A stretch of 21,819 nucleotides of DNA from Campylobacteraceae bacterium (GTDB lineage Bacteria; Campylobacterota; Campylobacteria; Campylobacterales; Sulfurovaceae): positions 1 to 21,819 of the forward strand of contig JAMOSA010000292.1 in assembly GCA_027063325.1 (NCBI GenBank), written 5' to 3'. Made by a program: the position numbers and the translations under genes. The stretch's first letter is position 1. Every line of letters starts with the position of its first letter. Shown here in pieces: positions 7,993-14,790 of this stretch. Below the pieces are notes generated by a model, which was not told the origin of the DNA, made no database searches, and saw only the letters and a program-made list of their open reading frames with translations.

Positions 7993-8999
7993 CTAAACTG
8001 CTCCAATAAACGGATATCACCCTCAAACAGAGAGCGTAAATCTGGAATTTGATGCAATAGCATTGCAAATCTCTCTACTCCAAGCCCAAAGGCATAACCA
8101 CTGACATCTTTATAGCCTACTGCTTCAAATACATTTGGATCAACCACTCCACATCCAAGCACCTCCAACCAACCAGTATGTGAACATACCCTACAACCAC
8201 TACCTTTACAGAATATACAACTAATATCAACCTCTGCAGATGGTTCTGTAAAAGGGAAAAAACTAGGACGGAATCTGACATCTACCTCTCCAAACATTTC
8301 ATGCAAAAAGTCTGTAAGTATCCACTTGAGATTGGCAAAGCTTACTTTATGACCCTTCTCTACAACAAGCCCTTCAACCTGATGAAACATAGGTGTATGA
8401 GTCAGGTCATAATCTCTTCTAAATACAGCTCCTGGAGCTATAATGCGTATTGGAGGCTCCTCTTTTAGCATGGTACGAATCTGAACAGGTGAAGTATGGG
8501 TTCTAAGAAGTTTTCCATCAGCAAAATAGAATGTATCTTGCATATCTCTTGCAGGGTGATTTTTTGGCAGATTAAGTGCTTCAAAGTTATGAAAATCATC
8601 TTCTGCCATAGGACCACTCTCTACTGCAAAATTCAATGCTACAAAGTAATCTATAATTTTATCCATAGTCTCTCTTACTGGATGTAAAGCTCCCTTTTGG
8701 GAGTTGAATGAATACAAAGAGAGATCAAAATCTTCACTCTTTAACTGTTTATGCAAAGCCTCTTGGGCAAGTATCTCATGGCGACTGTTGAAAATATCCA
8801 AAAGTTGGGCTTTTTTTCTATTGAGTCCTGCTGCAAACTCTTTTTTTTCACTAGCTGGTATATCCTTGAGTTTGGCAAACTCAGCTGATAATACACCTTT
8901 TTTACCAAATATCTCTATACGAACCTTCTCAAGAGCTTCTAATGAATCAGCCTCTTGAATCTTCTTCTCTAAATTTTCCAAAATCACCTCTTTAAACAT
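7989..8999 (-). CDS. pheS: Phenylalanyl-tRNA synthetase alpha subunit
   Basis: PheS carries the catalytic class II core. The 336-residue product has an N-terminal helical arm (1-90), motif 2 (VFRRDYDLTHTPMFHQVEGL), the cysteine-rich CIFCKGSGCRVC turn followed by GWLEVLGCG as in other bacterial PheS, and motif 3 (GYAFGLGVERFAML). The start is not settled. ATG 8999 has no clear ribosome binding site, whereas AAAGAGGTG inside codons 2-5 could serve a TTG at residue 7, giving a product starting (M)ENLEKKIQEA. First gene of the pheS-pheT-aroA-ispH unit. The histidine-triad gene found upstream of pheS in some relatives is absent here. Confidence 0.96.
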   Translation of the reverse strand: MFKEVILENLEKKIQEADSLEALEKVRIEIFGKKGVLSAEFAKLKDIPASEKKEFAAGLNRKKAQLLDIFNSRHEILAQEALHKQLKSEDFDLSLYSFNSQKGALHPVRETMDKIIDYFVALNFAVESGPMAEDDFHNFEALNLPKNHPARDMQDTFYFADGKLLRTHTSPVQIRTMLKEEPPIRIIAPGAVFRRDYDLTHTPMFHQVEGLVVEKGHKVSFANLKWILTDFLHEMFGEVDVRFRPSFFPFTEPSAEVDISCIFCKGSGCRVCSHTGWLEVLGCGVVDPNVFEAVGYKDVSGYAFGLGVERFAMLLHQIPDLRSLFEGDIRLLEQFR

Positions 9000-9019
9000 A
9001 TTTTCATAAATTTTGGCTC

Positions 9020-9025
9020 ATTTTA
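9020..9025 (-). promoter_or_regulatory. Candidate -10 of the pheS operon promoter
   Basis: On the minus strand the sequence reads ATTGGATAAAATGAGCC, with TAAAAT as -10. The start of transcription would fall about 14 bases before ATG 8999, leaving a very short leader. There is no clear -35 and no leader-peptide or T-box-like structure. Confidence 0.45.
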
Positions 9026-9178
9026 TCCAATTTCTGCTTTTAATTATCATTTACAATTACATTTAAAGCAGACAGAAACTGTAAAGAGACAATACAAAAA
9101 AGTATATATGTATAATTTATACTAATAAATTTTATAGGTTATAAAAATAAGTTTAAAAATTTTTTCTCTTTTTGACTC

Positions 9179-9195
9179 ATAATAATCATTATTAT
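9179..9195. promoter_or_regulatory. Fur-like palindrome upstream of the Bax inhibitor gene
   Basis: ATAATAATCATTATTAT is a perfect 17-base palindrome centred on C9187. Its 7-1-7 core TAATAAT-C-ATTATTA differs from the known Fur core TGATAAT-n-ATTATCA at only one position per half. It lies about 55 bases upstream of the predicted start of the Bax inhibitor transcript and about 155 bases from the pheS promoter. Regulation by Fur or another Fur-family protein is inference. Confidence 0.45.
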
Positions 9196-9227
9196 TTACC
9201 ATTCATTAATTTAATATTTTCAATTTT

Positions 9228-9236
9228 TGATATAGT
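9228..9236 (+). promoter_or_regulatory. Extended -10 promoter of the Bax inhibitor gene
   Basis: TGATATAGT fits TGnTATAAT with one mismatch and lies 37 bases before ATG 9273, which has AAAGGAG in front. The upstream TTGACT (9172-9177) is too far away to be its -35. Confidence 0.55.
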
Positions 9237-9272
9237 TTGCATTCCAAAATTATGATATTAAAGGAGTGCATT

Positions 9273-9965
9273 ATGTCACTGTATGATAGAGATTATACTC
9301 AAAGTGTTGAAGAGGTAAGAAGTAGTTCTTTGAGTGCCTCTCGTGTTGAGTTTTTAAAAAAGACTTATCAGCTTTTGGCTGCGAGTATGATAACAGCAGC
9401 ACTTGGGGCTTATCTAACTATGCCATTTGCACAAGCTGTGTATGAGGCAAGATGGCTAATATTTGGTGCAGAATTACTGGTACTATTTTTTGGTTTGAGT
9501 CTATCTCGTGGTAAACCAGGACTCAATCTGTTTATGCTATTTTTGTTTACATTCCTAACAGGTGTTTCACTGGTACCACTTTTGGCTTCACTTATTGGAG
9601 CAGGTAAAGGTGCTGTTATTGGAAATGCCTTTTTGATGACTTCAGTACTTTTTGGAGCATTGAGTATATTTGCTATAAATACCAAAGCAGATCTATCTAG
9701 CTGGGGTAAACCACTATTTATTATTATGATAGTAGTATTTATAGCATCACTTATAAATATATTTTTCTTGCAAAGTCCAATGATGCATGTAATTATTACA
9801 GCAGGAATTTTACTGCTCTTTGGTGTATTTACAGTATATGATACGCAAAATATAGCAAATGGAGCTTATGATTCACCTGTAGATGCAGCTGTATCACTCT
9901 ATATCGATTTTCTTAATATGTTTACAGCTATTTTACAGCTTCTTGGTATAATGGGTGATGATTAA
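9273..9965 (+). CDS. Bax inhibitor-1 / YccA family membrane protein
   Basis: Members of this family (bacterial YetJ, YccA; eukaryotic BI-1/TMBIM) are seven-helix inner-membrane proteins; YetJ leaks calcium in a pH-dependent way and YccA modulates the FtsH protease. The 230-residue product has a polar N-terminus (1-25), about seven hydrophobic helices and the signature end FTVYDTQNI followed by SLYIDFLNMFTAILQLLG. The two aspartates in those motifs correspond to the pH-sensing pair of the family. The start was set at ATG 9273 because AAAGGAG lies eight bases before it; an upstream TTG in frame at 9237 has no ribosome binding site and sits on the promoter. The next gene begins two bases after the stop. 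The physiological role here is unknown. Confidence 0.9.
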   Translation: MSLYDRDYTQSVEEVRSSSLSASRVEFLKKTYQLLAASMITAALGAYLTMPFAQAVYEARWLIFGAELLVLFFGLSLSRGKPGLNLFMLFLFTFLTGVSLVPLLASLIGAGKGAVIGNAFLMTSVLFGALSIFAINTKADLSSWGKPLFIIMIVVFIASLINIFFLQSPMMHVIITAGILLLFGVFTVYDTQNIANGAYDSPVDAAVSLYIDFLNMFTAILQLLGIMGDD

Positions 9966-9967
9966 TC

Positions 9968-10369
9968 GTGGAAAATAGTATAGAGAGGCTAATAGATGCC
10001 AATTGTAATAGACTCAAAGAGGGTATTAGGGTACTTGAGGATATATCTAGGTATATCCTCGATGATGCCAAAATATCTATAGAATTCAAGCATCTACGCC
10101 ACTCTTTACAGCGATGCTACAATCTTGAGAGATTGAAGTATCGCGATATAAAAAGAGATGTTTTAAAAGAGTCAATTGATAGTGAAATGAAAAGAGATAC
10201 TATTATTAGTGTCGCTATTGCCAACTTCTCAAGAACCCAAGAGTCTGCAAGAGTACTTGAAGAGATCTTCAAACTAAATCTACCAAGCTTATCACACCTT
10301 ATGAAAGAGTGTAGATACAAACTCTACAATCTGGAAAAAGAGCTTATTGAGAAACTCCATACAAAATAA
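9968..10369 (+). CDS. Stand-alone ThiD2-type protein of thiamin synthesis
   Basis: This 133-residue protein matches the all-helical domain that in some bacteria is fused in front of ThiE. RLIDANCNRLKEGIRVLEDI (7-26) is the strongly conserved core, followed by SRYILDD, FKHLRHSLQ and a second block SRTQESARVLEEIFK (about 88-102). ThiD2 proteins have been reported to act as hydroxymethylpyrimidine phosphate kinases in thiamin synthesis; often they are annotated simply as thiamine-phosphate synthase-like. No phosphate-binding TIM barrel of ThiE is present, so the name thiE would be wrong. It starts with GTG two bases after the Bax inhibitor stop, with GGGTGAT inside the upstream gene as a possible ribosome binding site, implying a joint transcript. 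No TPP riboswitch is visible upstream. Confidence 0.78.
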   Translation: MENSIERLIDANCNRLKEGIRVLEDISRYILDDAKISIEFKHLRHSLQRCYNLERLKYRDIKRDVLKESIDSEMKRDTIISVAIANFSRTQESARVLEEIFKLNLPSLSHLMKECRYKLYNLEKELIEKLHTK

Positions 10370-10446
10370 CCATCAAAAACTATTTTACAAATAAACATTT
10401 AGACTCTATTGTATAACTAAATTCAAACTATTTAATCAATCAATTT

Positions 10447-10456
10447 TGGATATAAT
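10447..10456 (+). promoter_or_regulatory. purH promoter -10
   Basis: TGGATATAAT contains a perfect TATAAT (10451-10456), 30 bases before ATG 10487, with AAGAGGAAC as ribosome binding site. There is no clear -35 and no PurR-type operator. Confidence 0.6.
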
Positions 10457-10486
10457 TTCACAACTTCAAACAAGAGGAACAGGCTA

Positions 10487-12019
10487 ATGAGAGCACTTCT
10501 TAGCGTAAGCGATAAAAACGGTATAGTTGAATTTGCTAAATCTTTACAAGATTTGGGTTGGGAGATAATTAGTACAGGCGGTACATACAAAAAACTCAAA
10601 GAGTCTGGTATAGAGGTGATAGAGATAGATGAGATCACCAAATTTCCAGAGTGTTTTGAGGGTAGAGTAAAGACACTCAACCCTTATGTACATGGTGGTA
10701 TATTGTATAGAAGAGATAAACAAGATCATATTAAACAGGCAAAAGAGTTGGGAGTTACTGGTATAGATTTGGTTTGTGTCAATCTATATCCATTCAAAGA
10801 GACTATCAATAGAACTGATGATTTTGAAGAGATTATTGAAAATATAGATATTGGCGGTCCTACTATGGTACGCTCAAGTGCTAAAAACTTCAAAGATGTA
10901 CTTATTGTAACAGATACAAAAGATTATGACAGAGTCATTGAAGCTATTAAAAATGGTACTGATGATGAAAAGTTTAGAAGAGATTTAATGATAAAAGCTT
11001 ACGAGCATACAGCTTCATATGATGCGATGATAGCAAACTATATGAATGGCAGATTCAATGATGGATTTGGAGAGTATCAATTCATATATGGCAAAAAGGT
11101 ATTTGATACAAGATATGGTGAAAATCCTCACCAACAGGGTGCTTTATATCAATTTGATGATTACTTTAGTAAACACTTCAAACAATTAAAGGGTGAAGCC
11201 AGTTTTAATAATATGACAGATATTAACGGAGCTGTAAAAATCGCTACTGCATTTGGAGAGCAAAATGCAGTTTGTATAGTAAAACATGGCAATCCTTGTG
11301 GCTTTGCTATCAAAGATACTCTGCTTGAGTCATATACAGAAGCTCTAAAGTGTGATCCTGTATCAGCCTTTGGTGGAGTGGTAGCAGTAAATGGTATAGT
11401 AGATGCCTCTTTGGCAAACAAAATGAATGAGATATTTTTAGAAGTTATAATAGCAGGTGATTTTACAAAAGAGGCACTTGAGATTTTTGCTACCAAAAAG
11501 AGATTAAAACTATTTGCCCAAGGAAGCAAGAAGTTAATATCAGCAGGAGACAATGCTGACTTTAAGCATATTGATGGTGGGTTTGTATATCAAAATAGTG
11601 ATTGTATTTGTGATAATGAGGTAACAAATGCAAAATTAGTAAGTCAAAGAGAGGCTACTGCTAAAGAGTTAAAAGATTTAGAGATTGCTTGGAAAGTAGC
11701 AGGACTTACTAAATCAAACTGTGTAGTATATGTAAAAGATTCTGTAATGGTAGCTGTTGGTATGGGTATGACAAGCAGGGTTGATGCAGCTCAATGTGCT
11801 TTGAAAAAGGCAAAAGAGATGGGACTTGATATAACAGGTGCAGCAATGGCAAGTGAAGCATTCTTCCCATTTAGAGACTCTATTGATGCAGCAGCTAAGG
11901 CTGGAGTAAAGGCTATCATAGAGCCAGGTGGTAGCATAAGAGATAATGAAGTTATTGAAGCTGCAAATGAGCACAATATATCACTATACTTCACTGGTGT
12001 TAGACATTTCTTACACTAA
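10487..12019 (+). CDS. purH: Bifunctional AICAR formyltransferase / IMP cyclohydrolase
   Basis: PurH performs the last two steps of IMP synthesis: formylation of AICAR with 10-formyl-THF, then ring closure. The 510-residue product is of normal length. The N-terminal cyclohydrolase (MGS-like) domain shows LLSVSDKNGIVEFA, STGGTYKKL, FEGRVKTLNPYVHGGIL and DIGGPTMVRSSAKN. The C-terminal transformylase shows RYGENPHQQGALY, IVKHGNPCGFA, DPVSAFGGVVAVN, LTKSNCVVYV and SEAFFPFRDSID, closing with IEPGGSIRDNEVI. It has its own promoter and a hairpin after the stop, so it is probably monocistronic. Confidence 0.97.
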   Translation: MRALLSVSDKNGIVEFAKSLQDLGWEIISTGGTYKKLKESGIEVIEIDEITKFPECFEGRVKTLNPYVHGGILYRRDKQDHIKQAKELGVTGIDLVCVNLYPFKETINRTDDFEEIIENIDIGGPTMVRSSAKNFKDVLIVTDTKDYDRVIEAIKNGTDDEKFRRDLMIKAYEHTASYDAMIANYMNGRFNDGFGEYQFIYGKKVFDTRYGENPHQQGALYQFDDYFSKHFKQLKGEASFNNMTDINGAVKIATAFGEQNAVCIVKHGNPCGFAIKDTLLESYTEALKCDPVSAFGGVVAVNGIVDASLANKMNEIFLEVIIAGDFTKEALEIFATKKRLKLFAQGSKKLISAGDNADFKHIDGGFVYQNSDCICDNEVTNAKLVSQREATAKELKDLEIAWKVAGLTKSNCVVYVKDSVMVAVGMGMTSRVDAAQCALKKAKEMGLDITGAAMASEAFFPFRDSIDAAAKAGVKAIIEPGGSIRDNEVIEAANEHNISLYFTGVRHFLH

Positions 12020-12049
12020 AACAAAGCCCTTTTTTGGGGGGGCTTGGTT
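12020..12049 (+). terminator. Intrinsic terminator of purH
   Basis: AAGCCC (12024-12029) pairs with GGGCTT (12040-12045). The stem extends by AAC/GTT across one A-G mismatch. It starts right after the stop codon at 12019. The T-tract is short and separated (ACACTTTTA). Confidence 0.65.
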
Positions 12050-12108
12050 ACACTTTTATAAATTAATATACTAAAAATCATTTTTTTTATTAAAAATCAA
12101 TATCAATT

Positions 12109-12117
12109 TGCTACAAT
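12109..12117 (+). promoter_or_regulatory. Extended -10 promoter of the Crp/Fnr regulator
   Basis: TGCTACAAT fits TGnTATAAT with one mismatch, 31 bases before GTG 12148. Two tandem ATCAA motifs (12096-12100, 12102-12106) lie just upstream. ATCAA is the complement of the TTGAT half-site recognised by Fnr-type helices, which might allow self-control; the spacing is not that of a normal dyad. Confidence 0.5.
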
Positions 12118-12147
12118 ACAGATAAATTAACATAGGATGGTACTATT

Positions 12148-12843
12148 GTGTATAGTTTGAGTGATATACAATTATTTTCTAAACTATCACCAACACATAT
12201 AACAGAGATAGAAAATAACTCTGTAGTGCGTAGTTATAGCAAAAATAGTATTGTATTTTATGAAGGAGACAAGAAAGATTATCTTTTTGTAATATTAGAA
12301 GGTACTATAAAGCTATATAAAACTTCACCAAAAGGTACACAGGTACATATAAATAGAATGGAAGCTCCATCTTTGGTTGGTGAGTATGCCTGTTTTGAGA
12401 GAATGCCATTTCCGGCAACTTGTGAATTTATAACAGATGGTAAAGTGATGATGATACCATACAGTATTATATACAAGCATATGAGTAACCCTGATTTTGC
12501 TATGAGTATAGTAAAATCTCTAACTTCCAAAATAATGATACTCTCATCACTAATACACAAAGAGACAATCTACTCTTCAGAGGCAAAAGTAGCCAAAATA
12601 CTACTAGAAAACAAAGAGATATTTAGCAGATTAAAATATAATGAGGTAGCCGATATTTTAAACCTAACCCCAGAAACCTTATCAAGAATCTTCAAAAAGA
12701 TGAAAAAAGAGAAGATTATAGAAGTAGCTTCAAACCATGATATAAAAATATTAGATCATAAAGCATTAGAAGATGCAGTAGAACACAATAAAGTTCAAAA
12801 AAGATGTACCCATTGTGTAGCAAACTTTAAAAGTATGAATTGA
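12148..12843 (+). CDS. Crp/Fnr-family transcriptional regulator
   Basis: The 231-residue product has an N-terminal cyclic-nucleotide-binding-like beta barrel (about 5-120, with VFYEGDKKDYLFVILEGTIK) and a C-terminal winged helix. NEVADILNLTPETLSRIFKK (about 170-189) is the helix-turn-helix. Its recognition helix carries Glu, Ser and Arg spaced as in Fnr (E..SR), predicting TTGAT half-sites. It lacks the N-terminal cysteine cluster of Fnr, so it is not an obvious Fe-S oxygen sensor; a CTHC pair lies near the C-terminus. Relatives in Campylobacterota include regulators of NO stress (NssR) and respiration, but the effector cannot be read from sequence. The start is GTG 12148 with AGGATGG seven bases upstream. 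It stands alone, convergent with the phosphate transporter. Confidence 0.87.
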   Translation: MYSLSDIQLFSKLSPTHITEIENNSVVRSYSKNSIVFYEGDKKDYLFVILEGTIKLYKTSPKGTQVHINRMEAPSLVGEYACFERMPFPATCEFITDGKVMMIPYSIIYKHMSNPDFAMSIVKSLTSKIMILSSLIHKETIYSSEAKVAKILLENKEIFSRLKYNEVADILNLTPETLSRIFKKMKKEKIIEVASNHDIKILDHKALEDAVEHNKVQKRCTHCVANFKSMN

Positions 12844-12851
12844 TTTTATAG

Positions 12852-12867
12852 TTTTGATATATCAAAA
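12852..12867. repeat. Perfect 16-base palindrome downstream of the Crp/Fnr gene
   Basis: TTTTGATATATCAAAA lies nine bases after the regulator stop and contains TTGAT and ATCAA, but with two bases between instead of the four of an Fnr box. An AT-only hairpin would be a weak terminator. Further short dyads follow in the same gap: TGAAG/CTTCA (12886-12901) and AAAACT/AGTTTT (12922-12935). Confidence 0.4.
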
Positions 12868-12972
12868 TAAAAAAAGAGTCATATTTGAAGATAAGACTTC
12901 ATTCTATACAAAAATAAAACCAAAACTTCAGTTTTAAAAATCTTTATAGATAAGTAAAACATATATATGCAA

Positions 12973-12998
12973 TATATACTCCAAAAGTAGAGTATATA
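12973..12998 (-). terminator. Hairpin after the phosphate transporter gene
   Basis: TATATACTC (12973-12981) pairs perfectly with GAGTATATA (12990-12998) around eight bases. On the minus strand it follows the transporter stop by 12 bases. There is no strong T-tract, so it is a possible terminator or processing site. Confidence 0.45.
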
Positions 12999-13010
12999 AC
13001 TTACTCTAAA

Positions 13011-14594
13011 TTAGAGCATAATTCCTTTGATTATATAAAAAATTATAGCTGATACCAATGCTGCTGCTGGTACTGTAATAATCCAAGCTGCTACAATCTT
13101 TTTAATGGCATTTCTTTGGACATATTTTGTTTTTGCTATATTTTTGAGAGATTTTGAACCCTTTTTGATACTCTTTTCATACTCATTAACAAGCTCAAAC
13201 AATTCTACAATTCTCTCATAATCTTGCTGTGTCTTTACCTCTTTGTTCTCTAATACATCCAACTCATTCTGTAGAGCTTGGTGTCTTTTTTGGAGCTCTT
13301 CTAATTTATCTTTTTCCTCTTTTATTCTATGCTCAAGTCTTTGTGTTCTATCTATCCACTCTCTTAAAAAACCTACACCAAATACACCACCTAATGCAAT
13401 ATGGGTAGAGCTAACTGGTAACCCTAGCTGTGAAGCTATAATTACTGTAATAGCAGCAGCTAATGCTATAGAAAAAGCTCTAACTTGATCAAGTTCAGTA
13501 ATCTCGCTACCTACAGTTTTGATAAGCTTTGGTCCATATAGTGCAAGTCCCAAAGATATACCAAGAGCTCCTATTACCATTACCCAAAGAGGTATAGAAG
13601 CTTTTGTAGATATAGTAGCATTTGACAAAGCATCATAAATTCCAGCAAGTGGTCCTACTGCATTTGCTACATCATTTGCTCCATGAGCAAAACTCAAAAG
13701 AGCTGCAGCAAAAATCAATGGTATAGTAAAGAGGCTATTTATACTCTCTCTTTCATTTGTAATTTTAGCAGATGAGTGAGCTAATACCTTTTTAGTAAAC
13801 AGATAAATAATTACAGCACCAACTACTCCGAGTCCAGTAGCAGTTGGAAAGCCCAATTTTATCATATGCTTCAGACCCTTTAGTACCACATATGTTACAA
13901 ATGCCCAACCCATTACAGCTACATATATTGGTACCATCTTTAAAGCAGCCTCTTTTGTATTTTTTTTAAAAATTATACTCTTTTTGATAGCATACAAAAA
14001 TCCAGCAGCTATTAGACCACCAAGTATTGGAGATATTACCCAACTAGCTGCAATTTTACCCATTGTACCCCATGATACGATAGCAAAACTCCCAGCTGCA
14101 GCAATTCCTCCACCCATGACACCGCCAACTATGGAGTGGGTAGTTGATACAGGAGCCTTTAGCCATGTAGCCAAATTCAACCACAATGCAGCTGCTAAAA
14201 GAGCTGCTGTCATTGCCCAAACAAAGTATTCAGGGTGGCTAAATGCAGTTGGATCTATTATACCTTTTTTTATAGTTCCAGTTACATTACCACCTGCAAT
14301 CAATGCTCCAGCTGATTCAAAAAAAGCTGCTATCAATATAGCACCAAACATTGTAAGAGCTTTTGAACCAACTGCAGGTCCTACATTGTTTGCTACATCA
14401 TTTGCACCTATATTCATAGCCATATATGCACCAAAAAGAGCTGCAATTGCCAAAAATGGATTACCGGGGATTTTGTTCCATGTAGTAATTAAAACTAGTG
14501 CCATAAATATCAAAGAGAGTCCAAGACGAAGAAAATCTTTTTGATTCTTTTTGATCACCTTTTTATTTATCTTTTCAAAGGTATTAATCTCCAT
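13011..14594 (-). CDS. PiT-family inorganic phosphate transporter with coiled-coil insert
   Basis: PiT proteins move phosphate, often as metal-phosphate, across the inner membrane using the proton or sodium gradient. The two inverted halves each carry the family signature: GANDVANNVGPAVGSKAL in the first and FAHGANDVANAVGPLAG in the second, with about ten or more membrane helices. The 527-residue version starts at ATG 14594 (MEINTFEKINKK), preceded by AAGGCAGG and a promoter. A further in-frame ATG upstream (14768) was rejected because the extension would cover the promoter and the groEL terminator. Between the second signature half and the last helix lies a strongly charged heptad-like segment (LEHRIKEEKDKLEELQKRH onward, about 80 residues). 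It suggests a cytoplasmic coiled coil for oligomer or partner contact. No phoU-like gene is adjacent. Confidence 0.93.
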   Translation of the reverse strand: MEINTFEKINKKVIKKNQKDFLRLGLSLIFMALVLITTWNKIPGNPFLAIAALFGAYMAMNIGANDVANNVGPAVGSKALTMFGAILIAAFFESAGALIAGGNVTGTIKKGIIDPTAFSHPEYFVWAMTAALLAAALWLNLATWLKAPVSTTHSIVGGVMGGGIAAAGSFAIVSWGTMGKIAASWVISPILGGLIAAGFLYAIKKSIIFKKNTKEAALKMVPIYVAVMGWAFVTYVVLKGLKHMIKLGFPTATGLGVVGAVIIYLFTKKVLAHSSAKITNERESINSLFTIPLIFAAALLSFAHGANDVANAVGPLAGIYDALSNATISTKASIPLWVMVIGALGISLGLALYGPKLIKTVGSEITELDQVRAFSIALAAAITVIIASQLGLPVSSTHIALGGVFGVGFLREWIDRTQRLEHRIKEEKDKLEELQKRHQALQNELDVLENKEVKTQQDYERIVELFELVNEYEKSIKKGSKSLKNIAKTKYVQRNAIKKIVAAWIITVPAAALVSAIIFYIIKGIML

Positions 14595-14632
14595 TGAATA
14601 ACCTGCCTTAATTAGGAAATAATTTAATAGAA

Positions 14633-14661
14633 ATATTAGCGAAGTTTTTATTAATTGACAA
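14633..14661 (-). promoter_or_regulatory. Promoter of the phosphate transporter gene
   Basis: On the minus strand TTGTCA (plus 14656-14661) and TAATAT (plus 14633-14638) are separated by exactly 17 bases. The start codon at 14594 lies 39 bases downstream. No Pho box is evident. Confidence 0.65.
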
Positions 14662-14749
14662 CAGATGTATTTTGAAAGTTTACAAAAAGATTCATAATTA
14701 ATATAATATTTTTTTAAGCAAAAGTTATTATGGAGATTAAAATAGTGTG

Positions 14750-14776
14750 TATAACAAAACTCCACCAAAGTGGAGT
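14750..14776 (-). terminator. Intrinsic terminator of groESL
   Basis: ACTCCAC (14759-14765) and GTGGAGT (14770-14776) form a perfect 7-bp stem with a four-base loop. On the minus strand it is followed at once by TTTTGTTAT and stands 14 bases after the groEL stop. This is the clearest terminator of the window. Confidence 0.85.
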
Positions 14777-14790
14777 CTTTGCAGATGGGA

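Noticed and set aside
9900..9968. TPP riboswitch before the thiamin-related gene
   Set aside because: The genes are two bases apart and no CTGAGA...ACCTGA-type core is present.
13984..14544. 186-codon open frame on the plus strand opposite the phosphate transporter
   Set aside because: It mirrors the hydrophobic transporter, whose signatures are unmistakable, and has no ribosome binding site or known motif.
14595..14768. N-terminal extension of the phosphate transporter to an upstream ATG
   Set aside because: The stretch holds the transporter promoter and touches the groEL terminator; the composition (many Tyr, Asn, Cys) is typical of translated AT-rich gap.
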